From Gammaproteobacteria bacterium (GTDB lineage: Bacteria; Pseudomonadota; Gammaproteobacteria; Pseudomonadales; Azotimanducaceae), in NCBI GenBank assembly GCA_021773555.1, contig JAJFKA010000075.1:1-34354 (forward strand): 34,354 bases of DNA, in the 5' to 3' direction. Under the pieces are notes generated by a model. It was not told the origin of the DNA. It saw only the letters and a list, made by a program, of their open reading frames with translations, and did not search any database. Numbering within the stretch: position 1 is the first letter of the stretch; each line of letters opens with the position of its first letter. The position numbers were made by a program, and so were the translations under genes. Below, one piece after another: positions 6,425 through 14,678 of the stretch.

Positions 6425-7888
6425 TTATTCCGGTTCATAGGCTGCGAGTTTATCCACCGGCCACAGGGGCTTTGTCGCGTTTTTGCGTTCAAATATTTCA
6501 ACGTGGTGGGTAGTCAGCCCCGGGGGGTCGGCGGTGACAATTGTTCCGGCGATTTCAGTGAATCCGGCGCGAAAATGGTTGCTCGATTTCAATGCAATGT
6601 AATCAAGCCGGGTCACATCAATGCCAAGCGCCAAAAAGGGTTCCGTATCGATAGTCTGAGAGCGATTACTCGCGACAATGATATCCATCCCGTCGACCAC
6701 CAACCGGGCCATCAATCCGTAGTTGATACGTGAGCCCTTGGCCATCGCCTGCATCACCAGTCGACCGTCGTGAAGTGACTTGACATAAACATGCAGCTTT
6801 AGCGGTTGGCCATGGAGATCGTCGTACTTTGCGCCGAGGGAAATGTTAATGGAGGCGCCGACGCCAGCCTCGTGTGCCTGCCGCGCGACTTGCCTGTCGA
6901 CGATAAAACCAAAACAGGCATTAGTCAGTTTTGCATCCAGCATTGCCCGCAGCAGATGGGTCCCGTCACCCGGCGTGCCGCCGCCGCAGTTATCCGAAGT
7001 CTCGTTGATGACAACCGGTTTTTGGGTGGCCGCCAGGGCGGCTTTTACGGCTTCATCGGCGCTCAGACTGAGCGGTCTGAAAGCTTCCCGTGTCTGCCAC
7101 AGGATCGCGGCCATTTTCTTTGCGGTGGCTTCGGCATGTTCGCGGCTGGATTTGCTGGTGGCGCAAATATGCGTTCCAACATGCTCCACATCTGTATAGG
7201 GAAATCCGTGAAACCAACTCAAGTCGATCAGGTCCGGGTCCGCTTCGGCGGCCAGCACCTGCGCCAGCATTTCCTTACCGGGACCCAGGAACGTTGTCGT
7301 CGTTGGCATCAACAAAGGTAACGACTCAACGTGACTTACCGGGCGAAAGTTCTGCTCACGCATGTCCCTGATCAACTCAATTGCTTCTCGGGCACGCAGG
7401 TGCATATCAATATGCGGGTACTGATGACAGGCGAATACGCCATCCAGTGCGTCTGCCATTTCCTGGGAGATATTGCCGTGTAAATCAAAGCTTGCGGTGA
7501 TCGGGATGGCCTCACCAACCTTGAGCCTGATCGCCGATGCGAGATCGCCCTCGAGGTCAGCAATGCCATCGACTACCCCCGCACCATGAAGATCCAGGTA
7601 GATGCCGTCAATGGGTGCGGCGGCGGCGAGCCCATCCAGAATTTCAGATTTGAGGCTATCGTAGGCTACCCGGGAAATGGTGCCCGAGGGTTGCGCTGAG
7701 GCGACCATGATGGGCACCGCAGTCAGGCCGTACTCAGTGCATGCGTCCAGGGCGCCACCGGTATTGGTCTCGGTACCTGCGAGATTGAGTATTTTCTCAC
7801 CCCGGGCGATATAAAAGTCAGTCAGCTGGGTTTCATCCCGACAGAAGGTATTGGTTTCGTGAGCAATCCCTGCAATGGCTATTCGCAT
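6425..7888 (-). CDS. M81 family metallopeptidase (MlrC-like)
   Basis: This 487-residue protein belongs to the MlrC/M81 family, named for the Zn enzyme that takes part in late steps of microcystin breakdown; most members have unknown peptide or amide substrates. The start MRIAIAGIAHETNTF is diagnostic. Probable metal-site motifs are DLHGN (135-139) and HQYPHID (155-161), and DNCGGGTPGDGTHLL marks the C-terminal domain. The ATG at 7888 was chosen because it gives this family start and has GAGGA about 8-12 bases upstream; a longer frame adds 32 unconvincing residues. It is divergent from a beta-lactamase-fold hydrolase gene, with 117 bases between the starts. Confidence 0.9.
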   Translation of the reverse strand: MRIAIAGIAHETNTFCRDETQLTDFYIARGEKILNLAGTETNTGGALDACTEYGLTAVPIMVASAQPSGTISRVAYDSLKSEILDGLAAAAPIDGIYLDLHGAGVVDGIADLEGDLASAIRLKVGEAIPITASFDLHGNISQEMADALDGVFACHQYPHIDMHLRAREAIELIRDMREQNFRPVSHVESLPLLMPTTTTFLGPGKEMLAQVLAAEADPDLIDLSWFHGFPYTDVEHVGTHICATSKSSREHAEATAKKMAAILWQTREAFRPLSLSADEAVKAALAATQKPVVINETSDNCGGGTPGDGTHLLRAMLDAKLTNACFGFIVDRQVARQAHEAGVGASINISLGAKYDDLHGQPLKLHVYVKSLHDGRLVMQAMAKGSRINYGLMARLVVDGMDIIVASNRSQTIDTEPFLALGIDVTRLDYIALKSSNHFRAGFTEIAGTIVTADPPGLTTHHVEIFERKNATKPLWPVDKLAAYEPE

Positions 7889-8005
7889 ACTGGTTGTCCT
7901 CTGGCGCGCGGTCCGAAATTTCAACATGGTTGTTGCCTCCAGCATGATCTGCGATCCTTGTGGAATCAAGCTGATGACCTTCACTTAAAAAAAAAGGGGT
8001 TAACG

Positions 8006-9403
8006 ATGTCGACGCTACAGGAACTTCCGGTGCTGTTGAAACGAGCGATCAGGCGACATCAGGTGCCCGGGGCCAGCATCGCGGTTTTGCGCAACAACCG
8101 AATTGTTGCAGAGGCTGCGGCCGGGGTACTTAATCTTGATACCCGGGTCAGCACAACAACGGACTCGGTGTTTCAGATCGGCTCGATCAGTAAAACGCTC
8201 ACAGCGACACTGATTATGCAGTTGGTTGACCAGGGCAAGCTGGACCTGGATACCCCCGTACAACATTATTTACCTGAATTTCGTGTCGCCGATCCCGGGA
8301 TTTCACGTGAGGTAACCGCACGCCATTTACTATCCCACCAGAGCGGGATAGATGGCGATTTTTTCGTTGACTCGGGTCGGGGTGACAGCAGCATTGAGCA
8401 ACTCCTGACGATGGCGACGATGCTGCCGAATCTATTCCCGATTGGCGCCATGCATTCGTACTGCAATTTTGGATTCGCGCTGTTAGGACGGATCATCGAA
8501 GTGCTGTGCAATCGGTCCTTTGACCAGGTGTTAAAGGAGCGAATTTTCGAGCCGCTGGGTATGGACCATGCGCTGAGCCTGCCGGAAGATACGCTTCGAT
8601 TTCGCTGCGCTATTGGTCATGTACCCAGCAGTCGCAGACCGAACCATTGGTATGTCACGAGAACGCCGTACCTGTCCTTCGGCCAGAAGGCCGCCGGGTC
8701 GACACCCTCAATGAGCGCCGGGGATTTATTAAAGTTTGCGCGAATGCATATGCACGATGGACGCAATGAGAAAGGTGAGCGAATCCTCAAATCCGGCAGC
8801 GTAAAGGCGATGCAACGTCGGGCGATCCGGGTGCAAAAGCACACTCAGAACGCGATTCGAGGCTGGGGGCTTGGATGGTTTCTGATGGATTGGGATGGCA
8901 CCCGGCTCTATGGCCACGATGGTGCGACAATCGGCCAGTTCGCGTTTCTACGCATCCTGCCTGACAAAGGACTGGCGATTGCATTGCTGACCAACGGGGG
9001 CGATGCAAAAGCGTTGTATGAGGAGCTATTTGGATCCTTGTTCTCTTCTCTGGCGAAGGTACAGGAGCCTGCAGCAGAAGTATCCACACCGGCCAAAGTG
9101 GATTTTGAGCGGCACGAGGGGGTTTATTCAAACATCACCGGTTCGTTAACGTTCAGCCGGCGTGGAGGAATTCCAGTGGTCTGCTCAAGCCTGAATGGCG
9201 GTGGCAGCGCCTTCCCTGACAACAGCAGACTCGCACGAATTGATAACAAGACGTTTGCGCTCTGCACCGGCAAGCCCGTGCTGGATCGCACAAGGTTCCT
9301 GTTTTCCGACGAGGTGGCGGGAAAGTTCCAGTTTGTTGCTAACGGCTTGCGCCAGCACAAACGCTTATACTCACCTGTTGGTGCGGATCACCAGCAAGGT
9401 TAG
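8006..9403 (+). CDS. Beta-lactamase-fold serine hydrolase (class C / MlrB-like)
   Basis: This 465-residue hydrolase has the class C beta-lactamase/PBP4* fold. The catalytic motifs are SISK (S60, K63), YCN (152-154) and HDG (304-306), the last replacing the KTG triad of true beta-lactamases. This pattern is usual for esterases, D-peptidases and related hydrolases, so antibiotic resistance should not be inferred. No signal peptide is evident, which argues for a cytoplasmic role. A C-terminal domain of about 100 residues follows the catalytic domain. The ATG was chosen for an AAGGGG ahead of it and because the reading frame upstream of it is not protein-like. The stop overlaps the stop of the convergent small gene by four bases. 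Confidence 0.9.
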   Translation: MSTLQELPVLLKRAIRRHQVPGASIAVLRNNRIVAEAAAGVLNLDTRVSTTTDSVFQIGSISKTLTATLIMQLVDQGKLDLDTPVQHYLPEFRVADPGISREVTARHLLSHQSGIDGDFFVDSGRGDSSIEQLLTMATMLPNLFPIGAMHSYCNFGFALLGRIIEVLCNRSFDQVLKERIFEPLGMDHALSLPEDTLRFRCAIGHVPSSRRPNHWYVTRTPYLSFGQKAAGSTPSMSAGDLLKFARMHMHDGRNEKGERILKSGSVKAMQRRAIRVQKHTQNAIRGWGLGWFLMDWDGTRLYGHDGATIGQFAFLRILPDKGLAIALLTNGGDAKALYEELFGSLFSSLAKVQEPAAEVSTPAKVDFERHEGVYSNITGSLTFSRRGGIPVVCSSLNGGGSAFPDNSRLARIDNKTFALCTGKPVLDRTRFLFSDEVAGKFQFVANGLRQHKRLYSPVGADHQQG

Positions 9404-9621
9404 TTTCGCGAAACATGGAAGGTGCCATCGTCGTCGAGGTTGTCGAGTGTGTACTGAACTTCGTCGATGATATCTTTGGCACTTCTACCGTTGGTTTTAT
9501 ACATCTCAAGTACTTTCCAGATAAGTGCCTGGCCAAACGCATTGGCGTCGACATTATTTTCGGCGGCCTCCAGAACACCTGCTTCGAGGTGCTGTCTGGC
9601 CAGGGTATAGGCGTCTGCCAT
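9400..9621 (-). CDS. Small conserved-looking protein of unknown function
   Basis: This 73-residue, acidic, mostly helical protein is not one I recognise. It is probably real: the ATG has a strong AGGAG site about 7 bases upstream, and the composition is protein-like, with segments such as LARQHLEAGVLEAAENN and AKDIIDEVQYTLDNLDDDG. It has no Cys, membrane segment or signal peptide. It lies 115 bases downstream of the acyl-CoA dehydrogenase on the same strand and may belong to that transcript. Its TAA overlaps the TAG of the convergent serine hydrolase. Confidence 0.7.
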   Translation of the reverse strand: MADAYTLARQHLEAGVLEAAENNVDANAFGQALIWKVLEMYKTNGRSAKDIIDEVQYTLDNLDDDGTFHVSRN

Positions 9622-9670
9622 AGGTAATCTCCTGTTGAGTTAAGCGATTGTCTGTTTGTTTACGCGCATC

Positions 9671-9709
9671 CTAGTAGCTGGGCCGCTGCACGTCATTGAT
9701 TTCGATCAT
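9671..9709 (-). CDS. Possible 12-residue peptide ORF
   Basis: Between the acyl-CoA dehydrogenase stop and the small unknown gene, the minus strand has AGGAGA (9721-9716) followed 6 bases later by ATG and a 12-codon frame, MIEINDVQRPSY, ending in TAG. The ribosome site is among the best in the window. The ORF could be a translated micropeptide, a coupling device for the downstream gene, or the remnant of a deleted gene whose start survives. Nothing beyond the initiation signal supports it. Confidence 0.25.
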   Translation of the reverse strand: MIEINDVQRPSY

Positions 9710-9736
9710 TTAACGTCTCCTGTCCGCAACCAGGAT

Positions 9737-10942
9737 TTACACATAGGTCAGCGGAAACTTGCCGATTTCCTGCCTTGAGATCATCTCCCGGTGCACCTCG
9801 TCCGGTCCATCAGACAATCTCATGGCCCGATGAGCAGCCCACATTTTCGCCAGTGGCGTGTCCTCGGATACGCCGGTGCCGCCGTGCATCTGAATCGCCC
9901 TGTCGATCACATTGAGCGCCATGTTCGGTACCACAACCTTCATTTGTGCAATTTCTCCCAACGCGGCATGCAGACCGCGTTGATCCAGCATCCACGCTGC
10001 CTTGAGCGCCATTAACCGGCTCATCTCGATTTCGATTCTGGAGTTGGCGATCACGTCAACATTGCCGCCCAGTTCTGACAGGGGTTTACCGAAGGCATAT
10101 CGGCTGGTGGAACGTTTGACCATGAGCTCAAGCGCTCGCTCCGCTGCCCCGATGGAGCGCATGCATTGATGGATTCTGCCCGAGCCCATCCTTCCCTGGG
10201 CAATTTCAAAAGCCTGACCTGTATTGCCGATGAGGCTGGTCGACGGGACCCGAACCTGAGTAAACCGAATTTGTGCGTGTCCCTGGGGCGCATCATCGTA
10301 GCCGAACACGGAAATCATCCGGGTGATCTCGACACCCTTACTTTGCATGGGGATGAGTAACAGAGACTGACGTAATTCCGGGCTGGCGCCTGCTTCGGTC
10401 TGGCACATAACAATCAAGAATTTACACCGCGGATCACCGGCACCCGATACCCAGCTTTTCTCGCCGCTCAGAACCCAGTCATCACCCTCACGCCTGGCCT
10501 CGGACATGATGTTGCTGGCATCTGATGAAGCGACGGCGGGTTCGGTCATTGCGAATCCTGATTTTATATCGCCCTGTAACAACGGCACGAGATATCGGCT
10601 TCTTTGTTCATCCGTGCCGAACTTTGCCAGCACTTCCATATTGCCCGTATCCGGTGCAGCACAGTTGAATACTTCCGCGGCGATCTCGCTCCTGCCCATG
10701 AGTTCCGCGAGGTGCGCATACTCAACGCCGGTAAACTGATGTTTGTCCGATTCGATAAACAGGTTGAACAGACCTGCTTTTTTTGCCTGATTGATCATCG
10801 TCTGCATGACCGGTGGCGATTGCCAGCGATCATCCTGTAGCTCACTGAGGTACCTGACCTCATTTGGAATAATCACTTCATTGATAAAGGTCCGAAGTTG
10901 CATAACAACGGACTTTATATTGTCAGATATCCCCAGTTGCAT
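9737..10942 (-). CDS. Acyl-CoA dehydrogenase family protein (ACAD10/11-like)
   Basis: This is an FAD flavoprotein of about 401 residues that would introduce a 2,3-double bond into an acyl-CoA. The N-terminal helical domain is followed by the middle beta-domain (GFAMTEPAVASSDASN, WVLSGEKSWVSGAG) and a C-terminal helical domain with MHGGTGVSEDTPLAKMW and RLSDGPDEVHREMI. The last motif resembles the ACAD10/11 branch rather than classical short-chain enzymes. No kinase domain of the kind fused to eukaryotic ACAD10/11 is present. The ATG at 10942 is preferred over a GTG 27 bases upstream, giving the start MQLGISDNI. The gene is divergent from an acyl-CoA synthetase with 93 bases between starts, consistent with a fatty-acid or related acid catabolic pair. 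Confidence 0.92.
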   Translation of the reverse strand: MQLGISDNIKSVVMQLRTFINEVIIPNEVRYLSELQDDRWQSPPVMQTMINQAKKAGLFNLFIESDKHQFTGVEYAHLAELMGRSEIAAEVFNCAAPDTGNMEVLAKFGTDEQRSRYLVPLLQGDIKSGFAMTEPAVASSDASNIMSEARREGDDWVLSGEKSWVSGAGDPRCKFLIVMCQTEAGASPELRQSLLLIPMQSKGVEITRMISVFGYDDAPQGHAQIRFTQVRVPSTSLIGNTGQAFEIAQGRMGSGRIHQCMRSIGAAERALELMVKRSTSRYAFGKPLSELGGNVDVIANSRIEIEMSRLMALKAAWMLDQRGLHAALGEIAQMKVVVPNMALNVIDRAIQMHGGTGVSEDTPLAKMWAAHRAMRLSDGPDEVHREMISRQEIGKFPLTYV

Positions 10943-11035
10943 AGTACTTTCCGTAGAAGTTGCGAACACCCTGAACTTAATGCAATCTATTTGCCGTTAA
11001 CAAGCAAAATCAGATCTGCGAATAGGGAACAAATT

Positions 11036-12664
11036 ATGGTTGTAGAGACAAACGGCGCACCGCTTGATCAGGGACAGGCAATGCTGACGGGCATGACCGT
11101 TGCTTATCATGCGCAGCAGGCACCTTCGAGACTGGCGGTGGTCTCAAATTATGGTAACCGTACATTTGCCGAACTGAATGCCCGGGCCAACCAGTTGGCC
11201 AGGGTTTTTCGGGCGGCCGGACTTAAGCCAGATGATGGTGTCGCCATGCTCCTTGTCAATCGTCCGGAGTTCATCGAAACCTACTATGCATGCATGCGTG
11301 TGGGTCTGCGCATTACGCCCATTAACTGGCACCTGACCGGCGATAATGCGTCCTACGTTGTTGGTAATTGTGAAGCGAAGGCGTTTATTGCTGATGTGCG
11401 CTGTCAGCAACCGGCGATTGACGCACTGAATGATAATCGAGCTCAGCTCAAGCTGGTACTCGCTGCCGGTGGTGATATCGAAGGCTTCGAGGATTACAAC
11501 ACGCGGCTTGCCGCTGAGGATGACAGTAACATCGACAATCCCGAGATCGGGACTCAGATGTTGTATACCTCAGGGACCACTGGTCGACCAAAGGGAGTTT
11601 ATCGAGAACGAGGCCTGCCACCCGGGGCAATGGCAAGTGGGACCGGCGCGGCACCGGCCGCAACCGATACCGTTAATCGTTCCAGTGTGGCTGCCGGCTG
11701 GAACAGTGAAACGGACAGGGCACTGTGTACAGGGCCTGCTTATCATGCGGCACCACTGGCGTTCAATATTATCGCGCCACTGACCAATGGTGTCGGAACG
11801 GTGTTGATGGATAAATGGGATCCGGAAGAAACTCTGCGGCTGATTGACGAATACGACATCACACATACGCACATGGTCGCGACGATGTTTCATCGCCTGC
11901 TCGCCTTGCCGGAAGCTGTGCGCCAGAAATACAAGGCTAAGGCGCTGCGTTATATCCTCCATGGCGCCGCTCCGTGTCCCGTTCATGTTAAGCAGGCGAT
12001 GATCGACTGGCTTGGACCGGTGGTCTATGAATACTACGCGGCCACGGAAGGCGGTGGCGGCTTTTTCGTTGGACCAGAAGAGTGGCTGACCAAACCGGGT
12101 ACAGTGGGTCAAACTCCAGCGGAAGCGGGTAACAAAATACTAGATGATGAAGGCAATGAGGTGCCCCAGGGTGAGGTAGGTACCATTTATTTCAAGGCGC
12201 CTGCAATCAAATTTGAATATTTCAAAGATACCGAAAAAACCGCCGGAAGTTATCGAGGGGAATACTTCACGCTGGGCGATATGGGTTATTTCGATGAAGA
12301 CGGCTATCTGTTCCTGACGGGCCGGAGTGCGGAAACGATTATTTCCGGGGGCGTCAATATATACCCTCAGGAAACCGATGACGTGCTGTTGAAGCATCCT
12401 GCGGTTGCTGATGTGTGCACCGTCGGCATTCCAAATGATGAATGGGGTGAAGAAGTGAAATCGGTAGTGCAGCTGAAACCGGAGTTCACGGAATCCGACG
12501 TTCTGGTCGGCGAACTGATTGGATTTGTGCGTGAGCGACTGCCGGCGTTTAAAGCACCCAGAACCATCGATTTTGTCGAAGACCTGCCTCGACTACCTTC
12601 AGGAAAGATACAAAGGCGCCATGTCAGAGCGCCTTACTGGGCAGGTCGGGATAAACAGATTTAG
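11036..12664 (+). CDS. Acyl-CoA synthetase (AMP-forming, ANL superfamily)
   Basis: This 542-residue AMP-dependent acid-CoA ligase should activate a carboxylic acid through an acyl-adenylate. Motifs appear in the expected order: the P-loop TSGTTGRPKG (178-187), the adenine-binding YYAATEGGG, the hinge region TLGDMGYFDEDGYLFLTGR, GGVNIYPQETDDVL, and the catalytic lysine of the C-terminal domain in LPSGKIQRR (K524). After the P-loop there is a longer, Ala/Gly/Ser-rich insertion than in typical FadD proteins. The ATG has AGGGA 8 bases upstream. The chain length or type of acid cannot be deduced. The divergent acyl-CoA dehydrogenase suggests they act on the same substrate series. Confidence 0.92.
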   Translation: MVVETNGAPLDQGQAMLTGMTVAYHAQQAPSRLAVVSNYGNRTFAELNARANQLARVFRAAGLKPDDGVAMLLVNRPEFIETYYACMRVGLRITPINWHLTGDNASYVVGNCEAKAFIADVRCQQPAIDALNDNRAQLKLVLAAGGDIEGFEDYNTRLAAEDDSNIDNPEIGTQMLYTSGTTGRPKGVYRERGLPPGAMASGTGAAPAATDTVNRSSVAAGWNSETDRALCTGPAYHAAPLAFNIIAPLTNGVGTVLMDKWDPEETLRLIDEYDITHTHMVATMFHRLLALPEAVRQKYKAKALRYILHGAAPCPVHVKQAMIDWLGPVVYEYYAATEGGGGFFVGPEEWLTKPGTVGQTPAEAGNKILDDEGNEVPQGEVGTIYFKAPAIKFEYFKDTEKTAGSYRGEYFTLGDMGYFDEDGYLFLTGRSAETIISGGVNIYPQETDDVLLKHPAVADVCTVGIPNDEWGEEVKSVVQLKPEFTESDVLVGELIGFVRERLPAFKAPRTIDFVEDLPRLPSGKIQRRHVRAPYWAGRDKQI

Positions 12665-12718
12665 GATTTCTTTATCGAAGGACAGCCATACCCAAACTAC
12701 ACGAGCAGTTTTATGCGT

Positions 12719-13327
12719 TCAAATAGGCTCGTTGTTAAAACTGACCAGCAGTCGAAGCAGGTTGGTGAATGAGGCTTTAAGTTCTGTTGCATCAAAATAG
12801 TGATGCTCTGATATTTTGTGGATTTCTGTCAGGATCATGTTGTAGGCGGAAAGATGTGCATGGCTGAGTTGCGCAGACACTGATAGCAGTGAATCCAGAG
12901 TTGATATCCTGGTTAGCAGAAGCTGCTGAATTGCGGTGATCTGATCAGCCGATACATCCAGAGGAGCAGCGCGCAGGTGCTTGAGTAAATCCGCCAGGGC
13001 GCGACCGTTAGTTCGAGCCTGGCGTGTCCAGTTGTCATCTGATGAGAGTGTAATCTGATCGCCCGGGCCAAGGCAGCCGTTAATCAATTGACAGGTAAAG
13101 CCCATTGCCCCGGCGAGGCTTTGCTTGAGTTCACCTTTGCGTTCCCGGTCTTTACGCTCCTGTAACCAGGTGAAGATACCGACGAAGAATATGCCTTCGA
13201 GACAAAACCCGATCAGCTCCGGCACAAGATTGCCAACCAGATCACCCTCCCGGCTCTCGGTGCCAAACCAGAATGCCAGCAATCCGAGCAACGACGCGAA
13301 TATTGGAATAACGGGATTTTTAATCAT
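12719..13327 (-). CDS. Membrane protein of unknown function
   Basis: This 202-residue protein has two hydrophobic segments near its N-terminus (about residues 5-22 and 36-56) and a helical, soluble remainder from about 60 to 202. The loop between the segments is short and acidic, so both termini probably lie on the same side, most likely the cytoplasm with the helical domain. I do not recognise the family. Its ATG overlaps the TGA of the YcaQ-type gene (ATGA), which indicates translational coupling and a shared transcript. It is convergent with the acyl-CoA synthetase gene. Confidence 0.72.
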   Translation of the reverse strand: MIKNPVIPIFASLLGLLAFWFGTESREGDLVGNLVPELIGFCLEGIFFVGIFTWLQERKDRERKGELKQSLAGAMGFTCQLINGCLGPGDQITLSSDDNWTRQARTNGRALADLLKHLRAAPLDVSADQITAIQQLLLTRISTLDSLLSVSAQLSHAHLSAYNMILTEIHKISEHHYFDATELKASFTNLLRLLVSFNNEPI

Positions 13328-14541
13328 ATGTTTACGCTTGATACGGAAAGGCTTTTCAGTAACTTTGCTGGTGTGGATTTAAGTATGGACACAGTTGCGC
13401 AGGCGTTTTCACGAGCGTAGCTGCGCAATCCCTCGGAGAGCGCCGGAGACAGTGAATCACCGGTTGCCTGCGACTCCAGCACCAGATTACGGACCTCCAG
13501 ATGATTTCTTCGACGATCAACTTTTGCATCCATTCGACCGACCAGTTCATCCCCGTAAAGAATTGGCATGCAGAAGTAGCCATATTTTCGCTTTGCTTCA
13601 GGCACATAACACTCGAGCTGATAGTCGAAGCCAAAAAGTTCTAATGCCCGCCTGCGGTTGATCACCAGATTGTCGAATGGGGAGAGAAACCGCACCCGGC
13701 GCTTGCCCAGCTTATTGGATAACTCAGACAGGGCATCGTCAGTGGTAAACATGGACAAACCCTCACAATCAATCTCGCGTACCTGACCGGATTCCAGAAG
13801 CACCTCAAGGGCAGCGCCAAAAGGTTGTTTCAGATCACGATTGGCCAGGCGGCGGATCGAACCCCTGGCATAGCCGAGATCGTAGCGGGTGCCTATACCG
13901 AGCGCACCTAACATGCGCAAGATGATGAATTCGCACCATTGTGAATCTGTGGGCATAGAAGTATCAGTTTCAGCTGGAAGAACACGTTCGCGAAGATCAT
14001 AAATTTTCGCAAAACCGTCCCGGTGACTGATCATGAGTTCACCGCTCAGGAAGAGTTGTTCAAGGGTAATCTTTGCGGGCTTCCAGTCCCACCAGCCAGT
14101 GGATGTCTTTCCCGGAGGTGCTTCGAAGTCTCGTGACTGTAACGGTCCCTCCGCTTTAATCCTGCCGAGAATTTCCCCAGCCATTTTTGTGTCGGGTACT
14201 CTTTTTAGTGCGCTACCGCGCATGACCGGCAGATAAAATCGGTAGTCCCGGAGAGGAAGATACGCGGCAGCGTGAGACCAGTATTCGAAAATCTGGCGAT
14301 TGCCTTGTTGCAGTTGATGCAGCATGACCGGGTCGTAGTTTTTAATCCGGGTGCGCAACACTTGATGGTGTGCCCGTTCGACAACAGAAATGGTATCAAT
14401 TTGTACCCAGCCAAGCCGGTCGATCGCCTTGTGTACAGCGTTACGACCGCGACCAAATGAATTCTGCTGGAGCAGGCCCTGCCTGCTGAGGAAAATCCTG
14501 CGGGCTTCGCGCCTGGTGAGGGTTTGTGGTTGCACGTGCAC
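13324..14541 (-). CDS. ycaQ: YcaQ-type DNA glycosylase, interstrand crosslink repair family
   Basis: This belongs to the HTH_42 (AlkZ/YcaQ) family: winged-helix DNA glycosylases that remove bulky alkylated purines and unhook interstrand crosslinks. The catalytic QxD motif of the YcaQ branch is present as VQIDTI (Q47, D49 with the chosen start). Other family features are LTRREARRIFLSRQGL, EYWSHAAAYLP and the later FLSPFDNLVINRRR and GYFCMPILYGDELVGRMD. The frame is open to 14778, but that part overlaps the divergent ggt gene and is not protein-like. A GTG at 14541 gives 405 residues, close to the 410 of E. coli YcaQ. A GTG at 14535 is equally possible. The gene is coupled to the downstream membrane protein gene by an ATGA overlap. 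Confidence 0.88.
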   Translation of the reverse strand: MHVQPQTLTRREARRIFLSRQGLLQQNSFGRGRNAVHKAIDRLGWVQIDTISVVERAHHQVLRTRIKNYDPVMLHQLQQGNRQIFEYWSHAAAYLPLRDYRFYLPVMRGSALKRVPDTKMAGEILGRIKAEGPLQSRDFEAPPGKTSTGWWDWKPAKITLEQLFLSGELMISHRDGFAKIYDLRERVLPAETDTSMPTDSQWCEFIILRMLGALGIGTRYDLGYARGSIRRLANRDLKQPFGAALEVLLESGQVREIDCEGLSMFTTDDALSELSNKLGKRRVRFLSPFDNLVINRRRALELFGFDYQLECYVPEAKRKYGYFCMPILYGDELVGRMDAKVDRRRNHLEVRNLVLESQATGDSLSPALSEGLRSYARENACATVSILKSTPAKLLKSLSVSSVNI

Positions 14542-14678
14542 TGACTCTGGGTATTTGTCTGCTGTGTCAATATACCAATCCCGATGCAGAAATGTCGCGT
14601 CCCGGTGGTCTAGCAATAATGCGGTCCAGGGTTTCGTGATAAGCTCCTGATTTTCCCGACACAGTGAATTAAATAACA

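Noticed and set aside
8006-9403. Antibiotic-resistance beta-lactamase
   Set aside because: No evident signal peptide, HDG in place of KTG, and a long extra C-terminal domain point to a general class C-fold hydrolase instead.
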